Shown: positions 26,266 to 35,918, counted from the stretch's first letter. The stretch is 64,000 bases of DNA from Halapricum salinum (GCF_004799665.1 NZ_CP031310.1:1-64000); one strand, 5' to 3'. Translations and numbers: made by a program. The notes: a model not told the origin generated them from the sequence alone.

Positions 26266-27423
26266 ATGACCGACGACAGGCCGTTCGACATCGTCAGTAC
26301 CGACGCCATCAGGGAGGGGCGAGCGACCGACGCGTATTTCGAGCGTACCGTCGAGGCGCTCGACCACGCGGGGAAGAACCCGCACGTCGTCGCAGAGGTG
26401 ACGGCCGATCAGTTTCCCACCGGGGAGTTCGAGGTTCTCGCGGGCGTCGAAGACCTCGCACATCTCCTCGAAGGATACGACGTCGACGTCGACGCACTCC
26501 CGGAGGGGCAACTGTTCGACGGCGGCCCAGTCGCCCGCGTCGAAGGCTCGTATATGGAGTTCTGTCGACTGGAAACCGCCCTGCTCGGATTTCTCTCCCA
26601 CGCCAGCGGGATCGCGAGCCGCGCACTGGAAGCCCGGATGGCTGCGCCGGACTCGACGGTATTGAGTTTCGGCTCGCGACACGTCCACCCGAGTCTCGGT
26701 GCGGTCGTCGAACGCGCGGCGCTAGTCGGCGGCCTCGACGGCATCTCGAACGTCGCCGCCGGCGAGGTGATCGGCCGTGAAGCCGGCGGAACCATGCCGC
26801 ACGCCCTCTTGCTGTGTTTCGGCCGGGGCAACCAAGAACAGGGCTGGCGGGCCTTCGACGAGGGCGTCGATCCCGAGGTTCCGCGAGTCGCGCTCTGTGA
26901 CACCTTCGGCGACGAAGTCGAGGAGGTCATCCGGGCCGTCGAGACCATAGAGGACATCGACAGCGTCCGGCTGGACACGACCAGCTCTCGTCGGGGGGAC
27001 TTCCGGCACATCGTCCGGGAAGTCCGCTGGGAACTCGACGCGCGCGGGCACGAGAACGTGGATGTCTTCGCCAGTGGCGGACTCGGTCCCGAGCAGCTCC
27101 GGCACCTCCGGGACGTCGCCGACGGCTTCGGTGTCGGCGGCTACGTCAGCAACGCCGACCCGATCGACTTCGCGCTGGACATCGTCGAAGTCGACGGCGA
27201 AGCCATCTCAAAGCGGGGCAAACTCTCGGGCGTCAAGGACGTCTACCGGACGCCCGACGGTCGCCACCACGTCGGCCTGGCCGACCAGCCTGGGCCCGTC
27301 GACGGCGAATCACTCCTCGAACCACTGCTTCGCAGCGGCGAGGTCGTTCGCGAGTTCGACATCGACGCCGCGGCGCGTCGCGCACGACAGGACGCCGACG
27401 TCGTCGGGTTCGCAAGCGAGTAG
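26266..27423 (+). CDS. Nicotinate phosphoribosyltransferase
   Basis: A 385-aa enzyme from the ATG at 26266 (MTDDRPFDIVSTDAIREGRATDAYFERTVEALDHAGKNPHVVAEVTADQF). Core motifs include FCRLETALLGFLSHASGIASRA, FGSRHVHPSLGAVVERAALVGGLDG, VRLDTTSSRRGDF and the phosphoribosyl-site segment FASGGLGPEQLRHL. It converts nicotinate and PRPP to nicotinate mononucleotide in NAD salvage. The frame is open upstream, but that part is not family-like. Confidence 0.9.
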   Translation: MTDDRPFDIVSTDAIREGRATDAYFERTVEALDHAGKNPHVVAEVTADQFPTGEFEVLAGVEDLAHLLEGYDVDVDALPEGQLFDGGPVARVEGSYMEFCRLETALLGFLSHASGIASRALEARMAAPDSTVLSFGSRHVHPSLGAVVERAALVGGLDGISNVAAGEVIGREAGGTMPHALLLCFGRGNQEQGWRAFDEGVDPEVPRVALCDTFGDEVEEVIRAVETIEDIDSVRLDTTSSRRGDFRHIVREVRWELDARGHENVDVFASGGLGPEQLRHLRDVADGFGVGGYVSNADPIDFALDIVEVDGEAISKRGKLSGVKDVYRTPDGRHHVGLADQPGPVDGESLLEPLLRSGEVVREFDIDAAARRARQDADVVGFASE

Positions 27424-27466
27424 TCGGACCCAGTTGCCGAGGGTGTGTTCCGGAGAGGGCGTCCGC

Positions 27467-28804
27467 TCACGTCTCGTCCCACTCGTCGGGCCACACCCCG
27501 GCGGCACGCATGCTGGGCTCGGCGTCGGCGAGAGCGTCCTGCAGCATCGCGGGATCGACTCGGGAGACGTCTGCCGTGGCGAGTCGACGGCCGAGGAGTG
27601 TCGTCAGCATCGCGTGCTCTCTGATCGTCCGCACGTCGGCCTTGTCACGCGTATCGGCTCTGGTGTGGGTCCAGCCACGCTCCCAGTGACCGCCGTCGGC
27701 GTCGTCCGGGCGGCTGTGTAACTGCAGTGCGGGCACACCTTGTCGGAGGAACGGCCAGTGATCGCTGTAGGGATGGGGGAGGGCGTCGACAGAGAGCGGA
27801 TGGTCGACCTGTTCGACCACCTCACGAGCGAGGTCACGCACGTCGTCGCTGCCGTGAGTCAACGCCTTCAGTGTGCGCTCGCGTCCGACTCCGTCGAGGT
27901 TGACCACGGCGTGGAGGTCCGCGGCGTCGACGCTGGCAGCGAGGGTCTCGCTGCCCTGGAGGCCGAGTTCCTCACAGCCGACCAGCGCGATCCTGACTTC
28001 GCGATCGAGGTCCATCTCGATCAGCGCCTCGACTGCAGCGACCAGGACGGCGACACCACAACCGTTGTCCAGTGCTCCCTCGGCGACGTCGTGGGCGTCG
28101 TAGTGTGCCAGCAAGAGCACGGCGTCGTCGGTCTCGGGACCGAATCGACCGCAGACGTTCTGACTCGTCCCCGGTTCGACGCTGGCGGTGACGTTGATCC
28201 GGACGGCCGCACCCTCGGCGGCGTAATCGCGCAGCCACTCGCCAGTCTCGTAGCTGACGCCCACAGCCGGGAGCGTATCGCCCACGCGGAGCGAGCCCGT
28301 CGGCGGGAGTTGCCCGGGCTGGTGGTTCGCGAGGACGAACCCGACCGCGCCGCGCGCTGCGGCATAGCCAATCTTCTCCATCCGGTGGAAGAACCGATCC
28401 GCTTTCGGTGGGGTGGCCGTGCTGGCGACGACAACGGCGTCCTCGACGTCGCGCGCGTCGAGTTCGGCGGGCGTTCCGTACCCGACGTCGACCAGCGGCG
28501 CCTCCACGGTCGACTCGGGACAGTACGGCAAGGCGCGGGCCTCGAACGTCCGCTCACGGTCGCGGCTGTGAACGTGCGCCAGGAGTGACGTCTCGCCACG
28601 GGTCCACTCGGGGATAGCGAAGCTCTCCTGGGTGACGTCCTCGACGCCGAGCGATTCGAGTTCGTCTTCCAGAAAATCCGCAGCGCGCTGTTCGCCTGGA
28701 TGCCCCCCCATTCGATCCTCTAGCTCCGTGAGCGTCCGCAGAACGCGCCACGGGCGTTCTGACTGCCAGGCCCGACCGAGGAGGCACGCCACCCGTTCGT
28801 CCAT
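27467..28804 (-). CDS. M28 family zinc aminopeptidase
   Basis: A 445-aa peptidase from the ATG at 28804 (MDERVACLLGRAWQSERPWRVL). A PA-domain-like insert lies at about residues 80-200. The M28 metal-site motifs follow: LAHYDAHD, EGALDNGCGVAVLV, VGCEELGLQGSE (catalytic Glu pair), NLDGVG and HPYSDHWPFL. It likely removes N-terminal residues from peptides. No signal peptide is seen, so it is cytoplasmic. Confidence 0.87.
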   Translation of the reverse strand: MDERVACLLGRAWQSERPWRVLRTLTELEDRMGGHPGEQRAADFLEDELESLGVEDVTQESFAIPEWTRGETSLLAHVHSRDRERTFEARALPYCPESTVEAPLVDVGYGTPAELDARDVEDAVVVASTATPPKADRFFHRMEKIGYAAARGAVGFVLANHQPGQLPPTGSLRVGDTLPAVGVSYETGEWLRDYAAEGAAVRINVTASVEPGTSQNVCGRFGPETDDAVLLLAHYDAHDVAEGALDNGCGVAVLVAAVEALIEMDLDREVRIALVGCEELGLQGSETLAASVDAADLHAVVNLDGVGRERTLKALTHGSDDVRDLAREVVEQVDHPLSVDALPHPYSDHWPFLRQGVPALQLHSRPDDADGGHWERGWTHTRADTRDKADVRTIREHAMLTTLLGRRLATADVSRVDPAMLQDALADAEPSMRAAGVWPDEWDET

Positions 28805-28907
28805 GCACGGCCCGTCGGACGGAGAGACTAAAAACCCACGCCGCGCTGGGGCTTCGACACCTCCGACCGAGCGAAAACTTACCAACCCCCCGGTCTAAGA
28901 CCGGGCT

Positions 28908-30701
28908 ATGAGTTCGGTTCCCGAACGGAGCGACATCGAGACGTCCTACAAGTGGGATCTCGAGTCACTCTACGCGAGCGACGAGGACTGGGAAGACGCG
29001 TTCGAACACGCACAGGATCGCATCACGGAGCTGTCGGCTTTCGACGGCCGAGCGACCGAGGACGCCGAGACGCTGCTGGAGACACTGGAAACGTTCGAAG
29101 AAGTGATGCGGCTGGTCGAGAACGTCGTCGGCTATGCTCGGATGCGCCGCGACGAGGACACACGCGACAGCGACTACCAGGCACTGTTCGCCCGCGCACA
29201 ATCACTCTACTCGGAGGCGAGCAGCGCAGCGAGTTTCCTCGACCCCGAGATCCAGGACTGTACCCGCGAGGAGATCGAGAACATGATCGACGACGAGCCC
29301 GCCCTCGAAGCGTACGAGCACTACTTCGACGACGTCCTCCGGATGAAAGACCACACCCGTTCGGCAGAAGTCGAAGAACTGCTCGCGGACCTGGGCGAGG
29401 TCATGGGTGCACCTTCGGAGGTCTACAACATGCTCACCAACGCCGACATGACCTTCCCGAGCGTCGAGGACCCGGACGGCGAGGCCGTCGAGATCACGCT
29501 CAACAACTTCACGACCCTCCAGAAACGACAGGATCGGGACTTCCGCCGGGAAGTCTACGAGGAGTTCTACGACGAGTGGGAGACGGTTCGCAACGCCGTC
29601 GGGGCCGCCCAGAAAAACAGCGTCAAGACCGACGTCAAGACCGCCCGAGCGCGAGACTACGACACCGCCCGCGAGGCCGCTCTGAACGGCCCGAACGTCC
29701 CTGTCGAGGTCTACGATACACTGGTCGAGACCGTCCACGACAACCTCGACGCGCTGCACCGACACGCCGATCTCAAGCGCCAGGTAATCGACGGCGAGGA
29801 CCTCGAGATGTGGGACCTGTACGTCCCGCTGACCGAGACCGAGAGCCCCGAAATCGAGTACGAACAGGCATGTGACTACGTTATCGACGCCGTTGCGCCG
29901 CTGGGCGAGGAGTACCAGAAGCGACTCGCCGACGGGCTGGAATCGCGGTGGGTCGACGTCTACGAGACCCGTGGCAAGCAGTCGGGGGCGTATTCGGGCG
30001 GGACCTACGAGTCCCAGCCGTACATCCTGATGAACTACCAGGACGACGTCGAGTCGATGTACACGCTGGCCCACGAACTGGGCCACTCGCTACACAGCGA
30101 GTACACCAGCGACACTCAGCCGTACGTCTACGCAGACTACGAGATCTTCGTCGCGGAAGTTGCCTCGACGGTGAACGAGACCCTGCTCACGCACCACCTG
30201 CTCGACACCGTCGAAGACGCACGGCTGCGGCGACACATCCTCAACGAGTACCTCGAACGCTTCCGCTCGACGCTGTTCCGCCAGACCATGTTCGCGGAGT
30301 TCGAGCAGCAGACCCACGAACTCTCCGAAGCCGGCGAGGCACTGACCGCAGAGCGCCTCGACGAGATCTACGCGGACCTCAAAAGTCAGTACTACGAACC
30401 CGCCGAGCTCGACGACCGGATCGCCCGCGAGTGGATGCGCATTCCGCACTTCTATCGGGCGTTCTACGTCTATCAGTACGCCACCGGAATCTCGGCGGCA
30501 GTAGCGCTCGTCGAGCAAATCCTGGACGACGACGATCCCGAAGCGGCCGAGCGATACGTCGAGTTCCTCTCGCGTGGATCGCGCGCGTATCCGCTCGAAC
30601 TCCTCCGCGATGCAGGGGTCGATATGGCCGAGCCGGACGCTGTGCAGGCGGCGACCGACGTCTACGGCGAGTACCTCGACGAGATCGAGTCGCTGCTGTA
30701 G
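28908..30701 (+). CDS. pepF: Oligoendopeptidase F (M3 family)
   Basis: A 597-aa zinc peptidase with HELGHSLHSEY (H389, E390, H393) followed by the downstream Glu in EIFVAEVASTVNE. The N-terminal helical domain (SDIETSYKWDLESLYASDEDWEDAFE) is typical of PepF. It degrades oligopeptides in the cytoplasm. The length is standard. It is divergently transcribed from the M28 peptidase with about 100 bp between the starts. Confidence 0.93.
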   Translation: MSSVPERSDIETSYKWDLESLYASDEDWEDAFEHAQDRITELSAFDGRATEDAETLLETLETFEEVMRLVENVVGYARMRRDEDTRDSDYQALFARAQSLYSEASSAASFLDPEIQDCTREEIENMIDDEPALEAYEHYFDDVLRMKDHTRSAEVEELLADLGEVMGAPSEVYNMLTNADMTFPSVEDPDGEAVEITLNNFTTLQKRQDRDFRREVYEEFYDEWETVRNAVGAAQKNSVKTDVKTARARDYDTAREAALNGPNVPVEVYDTLVETVHDNLDALHRHADLKRQVIDGEDLEMWDLYVPLTETESPEIEYEQACDYVIDAVAPLGEEYQKRLADGLESRWVDVYETRGKQSGAYSGGTYESQPYILMNYQDDVESMYTLAHELGHSLHSEYTSDTQPYVYADYEIFVAEVASTVNETLLTHHLLDTVEDARLRRHILNEYLERFRSTLFRQTMFAEFEQQTHELSEAGEALTAERLDEIYADLKSQYYEPAELDDRIAREWMRIPHFYRAFYVYQYATGISAAVALVEQILDDDDPEAAERYVEFLSRGSRAYPLELLRDAGVDMAEPDAVQAATDVYGEYLDEIESLL

Positions 30702-30775
30702 GCACTCGCTCGGCGGCCGCTCTCGCGCCGTTTCCGTGGCGATGTTATAAGTTCACAAGGATACTACCTCGGGGC

Positions 30776-31966
30776 ATGGACTTCTCGCTCGGGGCCGAAC
30801 ACCGGATGATGCGCGAGACGGTGCGAGACTTTTGCGAGGCCGAGATCGAGCCAATCGCCCAGGAGATCGAAGACGAACATCGATTCCCTGGCGAGATCTT
30901 CGACCAGCTGGCCGATCTCGACGTCCTGGGCGTGCCCGTCAGTGAGGAGTACGGCGGCCTCGGCGCGGACCAGCTCACCTACGCGCTCGTCACCGAAGAA
31001 CTCGGCCGTGTCTCGGGCAGTATCGGTCTCTCGTATGCCGCCCACGTCAGTCTCGCGAGCAAGCCCATCGACGCCTTCGGGACGCCCGAACAGAAAGAGC
31101 GCTGGCTCCGTCCGCTCGCGGAGGGCGAGTACCTGGGCGGATGGGCGCTCACGGAACCGGGAAGCGGCTCGGACGCCTCGGACATGGACACGACGGCCGA
31201 GAAGAGCGAGGCGCCACGCGCCTCGAACCGGAGCGGCGTCGCCGCGGAGGACGACGGCGACGAGTACGTCCTGAACGGGACCAAGCAGTTCATCACCAAC
31301 GCCTCCGTCGCGGGCTCGATCCTCGTGAAGGCCGTCACCGACCCGGAGGCCGGCTACGACGGCATCTCGACGTTCATCGTCGACCCGCGCAACGACGACG
31401 GCTTCGAAGTGACGACCGAGTGGGACAAACTCGGGCTGAACGCTTCGCCCACGTGCGAGATCCAGTTCGACGACTGCCGGATTCCCGAAGATCGACTCCT
31501 CGGTGAGGAGGGCGAGGGCTGGGAGCAGACCAAAGAGACCCTCCAGGGCGGGCGGATCTCGATCGCGGCACTCTCTGTGGGACTCGCCCAGGGAGCGTTC
31601 GAGGCAGCCCGGAACTACGCGACCGAGCGCGAGCAGTTCGGCCAGTCGATCAGCGAGTTCGACGCCGTCCGGGACATGCTGGTGAGGATGTACCGCAAGA
31701 CACAGCGCGCTCGCCTGCTCACGCACGAGGCCGCCTGGCGCTACGACCAGGGCGAGGACGTCACGCTCCAGTCGTCGCTGGCGAAACTCGATGCCAGCGA
31801 GGCCTCCCGCGAAGTGGCCGAGGACGCGATCCAGGTGCTCGGCGGCTACGGCTACACCACCGACTTCGCGCCACAGCGGTTCTATCGCGACGCGAAGCTG
31901 ATGGAGATCGGCGAGGGCACCAGCGAGATTCAGCGACTCGTCATCGGGCGGGAACTCGGGCTGTAG
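30776..31966 (+). CDS. acd: Acyl-CoA dehydrogenase
   Basis: A 396-aa FAD enzyme from the ATG at 30776 ([26 protein letters not shown]). Hallmarks are [28 protein letters not shown] and the C-terminal [44 protein letters not shown]. The conserved GYGY-EG-TSE region carries the catalytic-base area. It catalyses alpha,beta-dehydrogenation of acyl-CoA in fatty-acid or branched-chain degradation. TTATAA at 30745-30750 places transcription start close to the ATG (leaderless). Near residues 142-160 is a low-complexity insert ([19 protein letters not shown]) encoded by a palindrome. Confidence 0.92.
   Translation: MDFSLGAEHRMMRETVRDFCEAEIEPIAQEIEDEHRFPGEIFDQLADLDVLGVPVSEEYGGLGADQLTYALVTEELGRVSGSIGLSYAAHVSLASKPIDAFGTPEQKERWLRPLAEGEYLGGWALTEPGSGSDASDMDTTAEKSEAPRASNRSGVAAEDDGDEYVLNGTKQFITNASVAGSILVKAVTDPEAGYDGISTFIVDPRNDDGFEVTTEWDKLGLNASPTCEIQFDDCRIPEDRLLGEEGEGWEQTKETLQGGRISIAALSVGLAQGAFEAARNYATEREQFGQSISEFDAVRDMLVRMYRKTQRARLLTHEAAWRYDQGEDVTLQSSLAKLDASEASREVAEDAIQVLGGYGYTTDFAPQRFYRDAKLMEIGEGTSEIQRLVIGRELGL
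31207..31225. repeat. Palindromic insert in the acyl-CoA dehydrogenase gene
   Basis: A perfect 8-bp stem (31207-31214 with 31218-31225) around a 3-nt loop CAC lies inside the coding frame. It falls at a loop that family members lack, just before the [11 protein letters not shown] motif. Confidence 0.6.
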
Positions 31967-31987
31967 AGGACTTGCTTTCCGGTGTTT

Positions 31988-32509
31988 TCAGAAGTCCTCG
32001 GCCAGCAGCCCGTAGCGGTGGAGATCGACGTACTCCCCGCGGACGTAGGCGTGGTCCTCGAAGACGCCCTCTCTCTCGAAGCCGATCTTCTCTAAAACGC
32101 GCTGAGAGGCCGGATTCGTCCCGAAAGCGTTGGCCTTGATCTTGTGCAGCCGGCGGTCCTCGAAGGCGTATCTGACGAGGCGGCGGCCGGCGTCGGTCGC
32201 GTAGCCGTTGCCCCAGGCGTCGGGGTCGATCATGTAGCCCAGCTCCGCGAGGCCCCAGACCTCGTTGACTCGGTTGAGCCCCATCGTCCCGACCGGCTCG
32301 CCGTCGGCACAGATCAGCAGGTGGACGCCGTCGTTCTCGCCGACGCTTTCGATCCACTCGCGTTCTTCGGCCTCGGTCGTCGGTTCGTAGGTCGCCAGCG
32401 AAGGCCAGACGTCGGGATGGTTGAGGAGTTCCAGCAGGAACTCGACGTCGTCCTCGCCCTGGGGGTGTAGCGTCACGTCCTCGCCACGGAGGAAGGCAGG
32501 TCCGGGCAT
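31988..32509 (-). CDS. GNAT family N-acetyltransferase (RimJ/RimL type)
   Basis: A 173-aa acetyltransferase. Its core reads VTLHPQGEDDVEFLLELLNHPDVWPSL, then GTMGLNRVNEVWGLAELGYMIDPDAWGNGYATDAGRRLVRYAFEDRRLHKIKANAFGTNPASQRVLEKIGFEREGV. The GNGYATDA segment is the acetyl-CoA pyrophosphate loop. RimJ/RimL-like enzymes acetylate protein N-termini, ribosomal proteins or small molecules; the substrate is not predictable here. Confidence 0.88.
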   Translation of the reverse strand: MPGPAFLRGEDVTLHPQGEDDVEFLLELLNHPDVWPSLATYEPTTEAEEREWIESVGENDGVHLLICADGEPVGTMGLNRVNEVWGLAELGYMIDPDAWGNGYATDAGRRLVRYAFEDRRLHKIKANAFGTNPASQRVLEKIGFEREGVFEDHAYVRGEYVDLHRYGLLAEDF

Positions 32510-32599
32510 ACGAGAGGAGTCGCGGGCGAGTGTCTTCAGCGTTGTCCAGCCCTGTGAGAAAATGACAGGGGTTTTCCTCTCCGCGGGCTATGACCGGCC

Positions 32600-33049
32600 A
32601 TGCTCGACACTGGCGATCCGGCCCCGGATTTCTATCTGCCCGCGGCGACCGATCCGGACGCGGAGTACATGCTTTCGGCGGCCGCCAACGCCGGCCCCGT
32701 CGTACTCGCGTTCGTCCCGAGCGCCGAGCAGGAGGCAGCCTCGCTGCTGGAGGCCCTCACAGCTCTCGACTGGGCGTCGATGGCGACGCAGATCTCGGTG
32801 TTCGGAATCGGCGACGACCAGGAACTGCTCGGCCGACTGGCTCCAGACCTGCCGTTTCCCCTGCTGTACGATCCCGAGGCGTACGTCACTGATCTCTACG
32901 GGATCGCCGACCGCGACAGCGGGGTCGGGCCACGACGCGCGCTCGTGCTCGCAGATCAGGGGTGTACGATCCGGTTCGCCTGGATGGCGTCCGCCGTGAG
33001 CGAGACCCCACCGCTCGAGGACCTCGTCGACGCGATCCAGTCACTGTAG
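32600..33049 (+). CDS. Peroxiredoxin-like protein without peroxidatic cysteine
   Basis: A 149-aa thioredoxin-fold protein that starts like AhpC/Bcp peroxiredoxins (MLDTGDPAPDFYLPAATDPDAEYMLSAAA). It continues with the strand that normally leads to the active site (PVVLAFVPSAEQEAASLLEAL). There, peroxiredoxins have P-x3-T-x2-C; here the site reads VPSAEQEA with no Cys or Thr. The only cysteine is near the C-terminal end (ADQGCTIRFAW). Peroxidase activity is therefore unlikely; a binding or regulatory role is inferred. Confidence 0.7.
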   Translation: MLDTGDPAPDFYLPAATDPDAEYMLSAAANAGPVVLAFVPSAEQEAASLLEALTALDWASMATQISVFGIGDDQELLGRLAPDLPFPLLYDPEAYVTDLYGIADRDSGVGPRRALVLADQGCTIRFAWMASAVSETPPLEDLVDAIQSL

Positions 33050-33161
33050 CCGTATTCACGAAACAGCGACCGTCACTCCCGGCCCCACACGAAGATGTTC
33101 GGGGCAACGCTTACTCACAATCTCCTGCTTGCTTCGACTGTGGAGTTTAGGAGGGCCTAAA

Positions 33162-33401
33162 ATGATTCGAGAACACGTCAGTCACATCAGAGGCGCGGTA
33201 GACGAACAGAAGATCCCGATTCGGGTCGCGATCACTGCGGTCGCACTGGTCTCGTTGCCGTTGTTGGGCCAGGGCGTCCGCGCGCTTGGAAGCGCGCTCG
33301 GCCTGGGGCCGTGGACGCTACCACTGCTCACGGTCGCGCACGTTCCCGTCGTCGTGGCCCTGATCGCCATCTGGTCGATCGGCTGTGAGGTGTGCAGGTA
33401 G
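33162..33401 (+). CDS. Small two-helix membrane protein
   Basis: A 79-aa protein from ATG 33162 (MIREHVSHIRGAVDEQKIPIRVAITAVALVSLPLLG). Two membrane helices are predicted, the second ending in SIGCEVCR with a terminal CxxC. A TTTAGG box about 20 nt before the ATG suggests a leaderless transcript. The stop is followed directly by the cupin gene, so the two may be one transcript. Function unknown. Confidence 0.55.
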   Translation: MIREHVSHIRGAVDEQKIPIRVAITAVALVSLPLLGQGVRALGSALGLGPWTLPLLTVAHVPVVVALIAIWSIGCEVCR

Positions 33402-33403
33402 CG

Positions 33404-33739
33404 ATGTCCGATCGAGAATCACTCCTCGAACTCACGGGTAGTGCGTTCGAGATCCGGGAGCTTCTCGACTACCAGTCGGGAGCGATCGTGAGCCAGACAC
33501 TGGTCGACGACGAGAGCGTCACCGTCACCGTCTTCGCGTTCGACGAGGGCGAGCGACTCAGCGAGCACACGGCACCACACGACGCTATCCTCCAGGTCGT
33601 CGACGGGACCGCCGAGATCACGATCGACAGCGAGGAGTACGAGGTGCAAGCCGGCGAATCGATCGTCTTGCCGGCCGACGAGCCACACGCCGTCGACGCC
33701 GTCTCACAGTTCAAGATGTTCCTGACGATGATCCGATAG
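33404..33739 (+). CDS. Small cupin domain protein
   Basis: A 111-aa single-domain cupin from ATG 33404. The barrel motifs are FDEGERLSEHTAPHDAILQVVDGTAEITID (cupin motif 1 with the G-x5-H-x-H-like metal ligands) and VQAGESIVLPADEPHAVDAV (motif 2 with His). These proteins bind a metal and may be sensors or minor enzymes. It is translated 2 nt after the preceding small membrane protein. Confidence 0.85.
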   Translation: MSDRESLLELTGSAFEIRELLDYQSGAIVSQTLVDDESVTVTVFAFDEGERLSEHTAPHDAILQVVDGTAEITIDSEEYEVQAGESIVLPADEPHAVDAVSQFKMFLTMIR

Positions 33740-33773
33740 TCAGCCTCAAGCCAACGCCGTCCAAGCCCCACGC

Positions 33774-34460
33774 ATGGGCACACCACTGGATTCGCGCGAG
33801 GCACAGGTCGAGGAAGTCATCGATCGCCTCCACAAAGAGTATCCCGACTCGACGATCTCACTGAATTTTGCGACGCGGCTCGAACTACTGGTCGCGGTCG
33901 TCCTCTCCGCACAGTGTACCGACGAACGCGTCAATCAGGTCACCGAGGATCTCTTCGAGAAATACGAGTCGGCCGAGGACTACGCCGCAGCCGACGAGGA
34001 GCAACTGGCCGAGGACATCTACGGGATCACGTTCCACAACAACAAGGCGGGCTACCTGAAAGGGATCGGTGAGATTCTCCTCGAAGAGCACGGCGGCGAC
34101 GTTCCGGACACGATGACGGCGCTGACGGATCTGCCGGGCGTGGGCCGCAAGACTGCCAACGTCGTCCTCCAGCACGGCCACGACGTCGTCGAAGGGATCG
34201 TCGTCGACACGCACGTCCAGCGGATCACACGCCGACTTGGACTCACCGAGGAGGAGCGTCCAGAGGCCATCGAGGAAGACCTGATGCCTGTCGTCCCAGA
34301 AGACGAATGGCAGGCGTTCACCCACCTGCTCATCAGTCACGGACGCGCGGTCTGTACCGCGCGGAACCCCGACTGCACCGACTGTGAACTCGAAGACCTC
34401 TGTCCGTCCTCGAAACTCGATCACGACACCGATCTCGCCAGCGGCGAGGTGTGGTCCTGA
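33774..34460 (+). CDS. nth: Endonuclease III
   Basis: A 228-aa DNA glycosylase/AP lyase. The helix-hairpin-helix LPGVGRKTA (120-128) contains the catalytic Lys (K126), and VDTHV holds the catalytic Asp (D145). The 4Fe-4S loop is complete as C194-x6-C201-x2-C204-x5-C210. It removes oxidised pyrimidines in base-excision repair. Confidence 0.95.
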   Translation: MGTPLDSREAQVEEVIDRLHKEYPDSTISLNFATRLELLVAVVLSAQCTDERVNQVTEDLFEKYESAEDYAAADEEQLAEDIYGITFHNNKAGYLKGIGEILLEEHGGDVPDTMTALTDLPGVGRKTANVVLQHGHDVVEGIVVDTHVQRITRRLGLTEEERPEAIEEDLMPVVPEDEWQAFTHLLISHGRAVCTARNPDCTDCELEDLCPSSKLDHDTDLASGEVWS

Positions 34461-34479
34461 CCTGTGTTCGCACGATCGA

Positions 34480-34980
34480 TCAGAGGAATCGAAGGGGATC
34501 GTACCTGATGAAGAACTTGGCCAGTCCGGTGAGATACGCACCGATCCAGAGGACGACGTAGCCGACGACGCCGATCCGCAGACGCGCGCGCCAGTGATCC
34601 ATTCTCTCGCCGCCGATCTCGTCCAGCAGGACGTCCTCGTCGTAGTCGTGATAGAGGTCGTGACGCCACTTCGCCCGGAAGATCCGGACGATCCCGGTGA
34701 ACCCGAACAGGAGGAACGCGTAGGCGTGTAGCCCGATCACGGCGTGGAAGACGCCGAATCCACCGAACTGCTGGAGGAGTCGCGGGAGCATCCAGAACAG
34801 CATCGGGATCGTCGTCAGCGCGAGGCCGACGAGGATGTACTTGAGATGCCAGACCAGGATGTCCCAGGTGATCGGGTCGTTGTCGATCATGATCCAGGCC
34901 CCGTACAGAAAGCAGGGGAAACTGATCGTCACCGCGAGCACGACCAGCGCCGAGATCGCCGTCTCCGAGAGCCCGAACAT
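34480..34980 (-). CDS. Haloarchaeal membrane protein beside the cytochrome bc operon (DUF7321-like)
   Basis: A 166-aa protein from the ATG at 34980 (MFGLSETAISALVVLAVTISFPCFLYGAWIMID). It has four or five membrane helices, including YILVGLALTTIPMLFWMLPRLL and HAVIGLHAYAFLLFGFTGIVRIF. Its histidine-bearing helices would suit a haem-binding or quinone-associated membrane protein. The family (DUF7321, name from memory) recurs next to haloarchaeal cytochrome bc genes. It is divergent from that operon, with 104 bp between starts. Function unknown. Confidence 0.7.
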   Translation of the reverse strand: MFGLSETAISALVVLAVTISFPCFLYGAWIMIDNDPITWDILVWHLKYILVGLALTTIPMLFWMLPRLLQQFGGFGVFHAVIGLHAYAFLLFGFTGIVRIFRAKWRHDLYHDYDEDVLLDEIGGERMDHWRARLRIGVVGYVVLWIGAYLTGLAKFFIRYDPLRFL

Positions 34981-35084
34981 CGCCGGACGTTGGGACTGGG
35001 GGATTAAATGGACGCCGAAGACGTTTTTCCCGTCGCTCCTGTCGAACGACACGTGTAAGGCGGCGGAAACCGAAGGACGGGACA

Positions 35085-35918
35085 ATGGGTAGCTCCGGTT
35101 CCTCGACTGGCGACGGGGACGAGCGGGTCCCGACCGACGAGCGTGATAGCGCAAGCGAGGCGGACGACCTCTCAACCGAACAGCTCCGCGAGCAGGTCGA
35201 ACAGAAGTACGACTTCGAGAACTTCGGTCCGCGGGAGATGGACGAGATGAGCGCCGAGGAGTGGGAGGCGGCGTTCGATCCAGACAGCTGGATCACGGGT
35301 CCCGAACTGCTCGACCGCGTGGAAGCCGACCTCAAACAGCGTGTACTCGACCGGGACGTCTTCGCCCGGATCGAACGACACGAGGACTATCTGCTGGCCT
35401 ACTCCGACACCGGGTTCGCCGTCGTCTATCCCGATGGCAGCGTCCAGGGCGAGGGGACCGTGCTGCGCGACGTCAAACCCACGATCGCGCTGTGCTCGAT
35501 GGACGACTACGACGTGCCCGACGTTCCTGAAGGGGAGATTCTACCCAAACCCCAGGAGATTCCCGAGGGCGGGACGGAACTGGGCAACTGGATGCTCCAG
35601 ATCGTCGCGTTCGCCCAGGTGGCGGCGGGGCTGGGACTGCTCGGCGCAGGGGTCTTCTTCAACAGGGGGATCATCGCCATCGTCGCCGGCGTGTTCTTCC
35701 TGGTCATCGCCGTCGGCTTGTTCTTCACCGTCGCGAACGCGCGACTCTCCGACCGCTTCCGTGCCGAGGAGTTCCGCGAGCGCTTGCGGGCGATGAACGT
35801 CGAGTCGGGCGAGCGACCGGACTTCCTGCCGGTCGACGAGGACGGACAGATCGTCGACGACCAGATCGACGACGAGGAGGCGGTCCTGCCGCCCCGCGAG
35901 GACCCAGACGGGGCGTGA
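35085..35918 (+). CDS. Haloarchaeal cytochrome bc-operon protein with two membrane helices (DUF7319-like)
   Basis: A 277-aa protein. The acidic N-terminus (about 60 residues) precedes a soluble domain (LLDRVEADLKQRVLDRDVFARIERHEDYLLAYSDTGFAVVYPDGSVQG). A transmembrane hairpin follows at about residues 168-215 (MLQIVAFAQVAAGLGLLGAGVFFNRGIIAIVAGVFFLVIAVGLFF), then an acidic tail. It is the first gene of the bc-type operon. Probably an assembly or accessory subunit; inferred from conserved neighbourhood only. Confidence 0.7.
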   Translation: MGSSGSSTGDGDERVPTDERDSASEADDLSTEQLREQVEQKYDFENFGPREMDEMSAEEWEAAFDPDSWITGPELLDRVEADLKQRVLDRDVFARIERHEDYLLAYSDTGFAVVYPDGSVQGEGTVLRDVKPTIALCSMDDYDVPDVPEGEILPKPQEIPEGGTELGNWMLQIVAFAQVAAGLGLLGAGVFFNRGIIAIVAGVFFLVIAVGLFFTVANARLSDRFRAEEFRERLRAMNVESGERPDFLPVDEDGQIVDDQIDDEEAVLPPREDPDGA

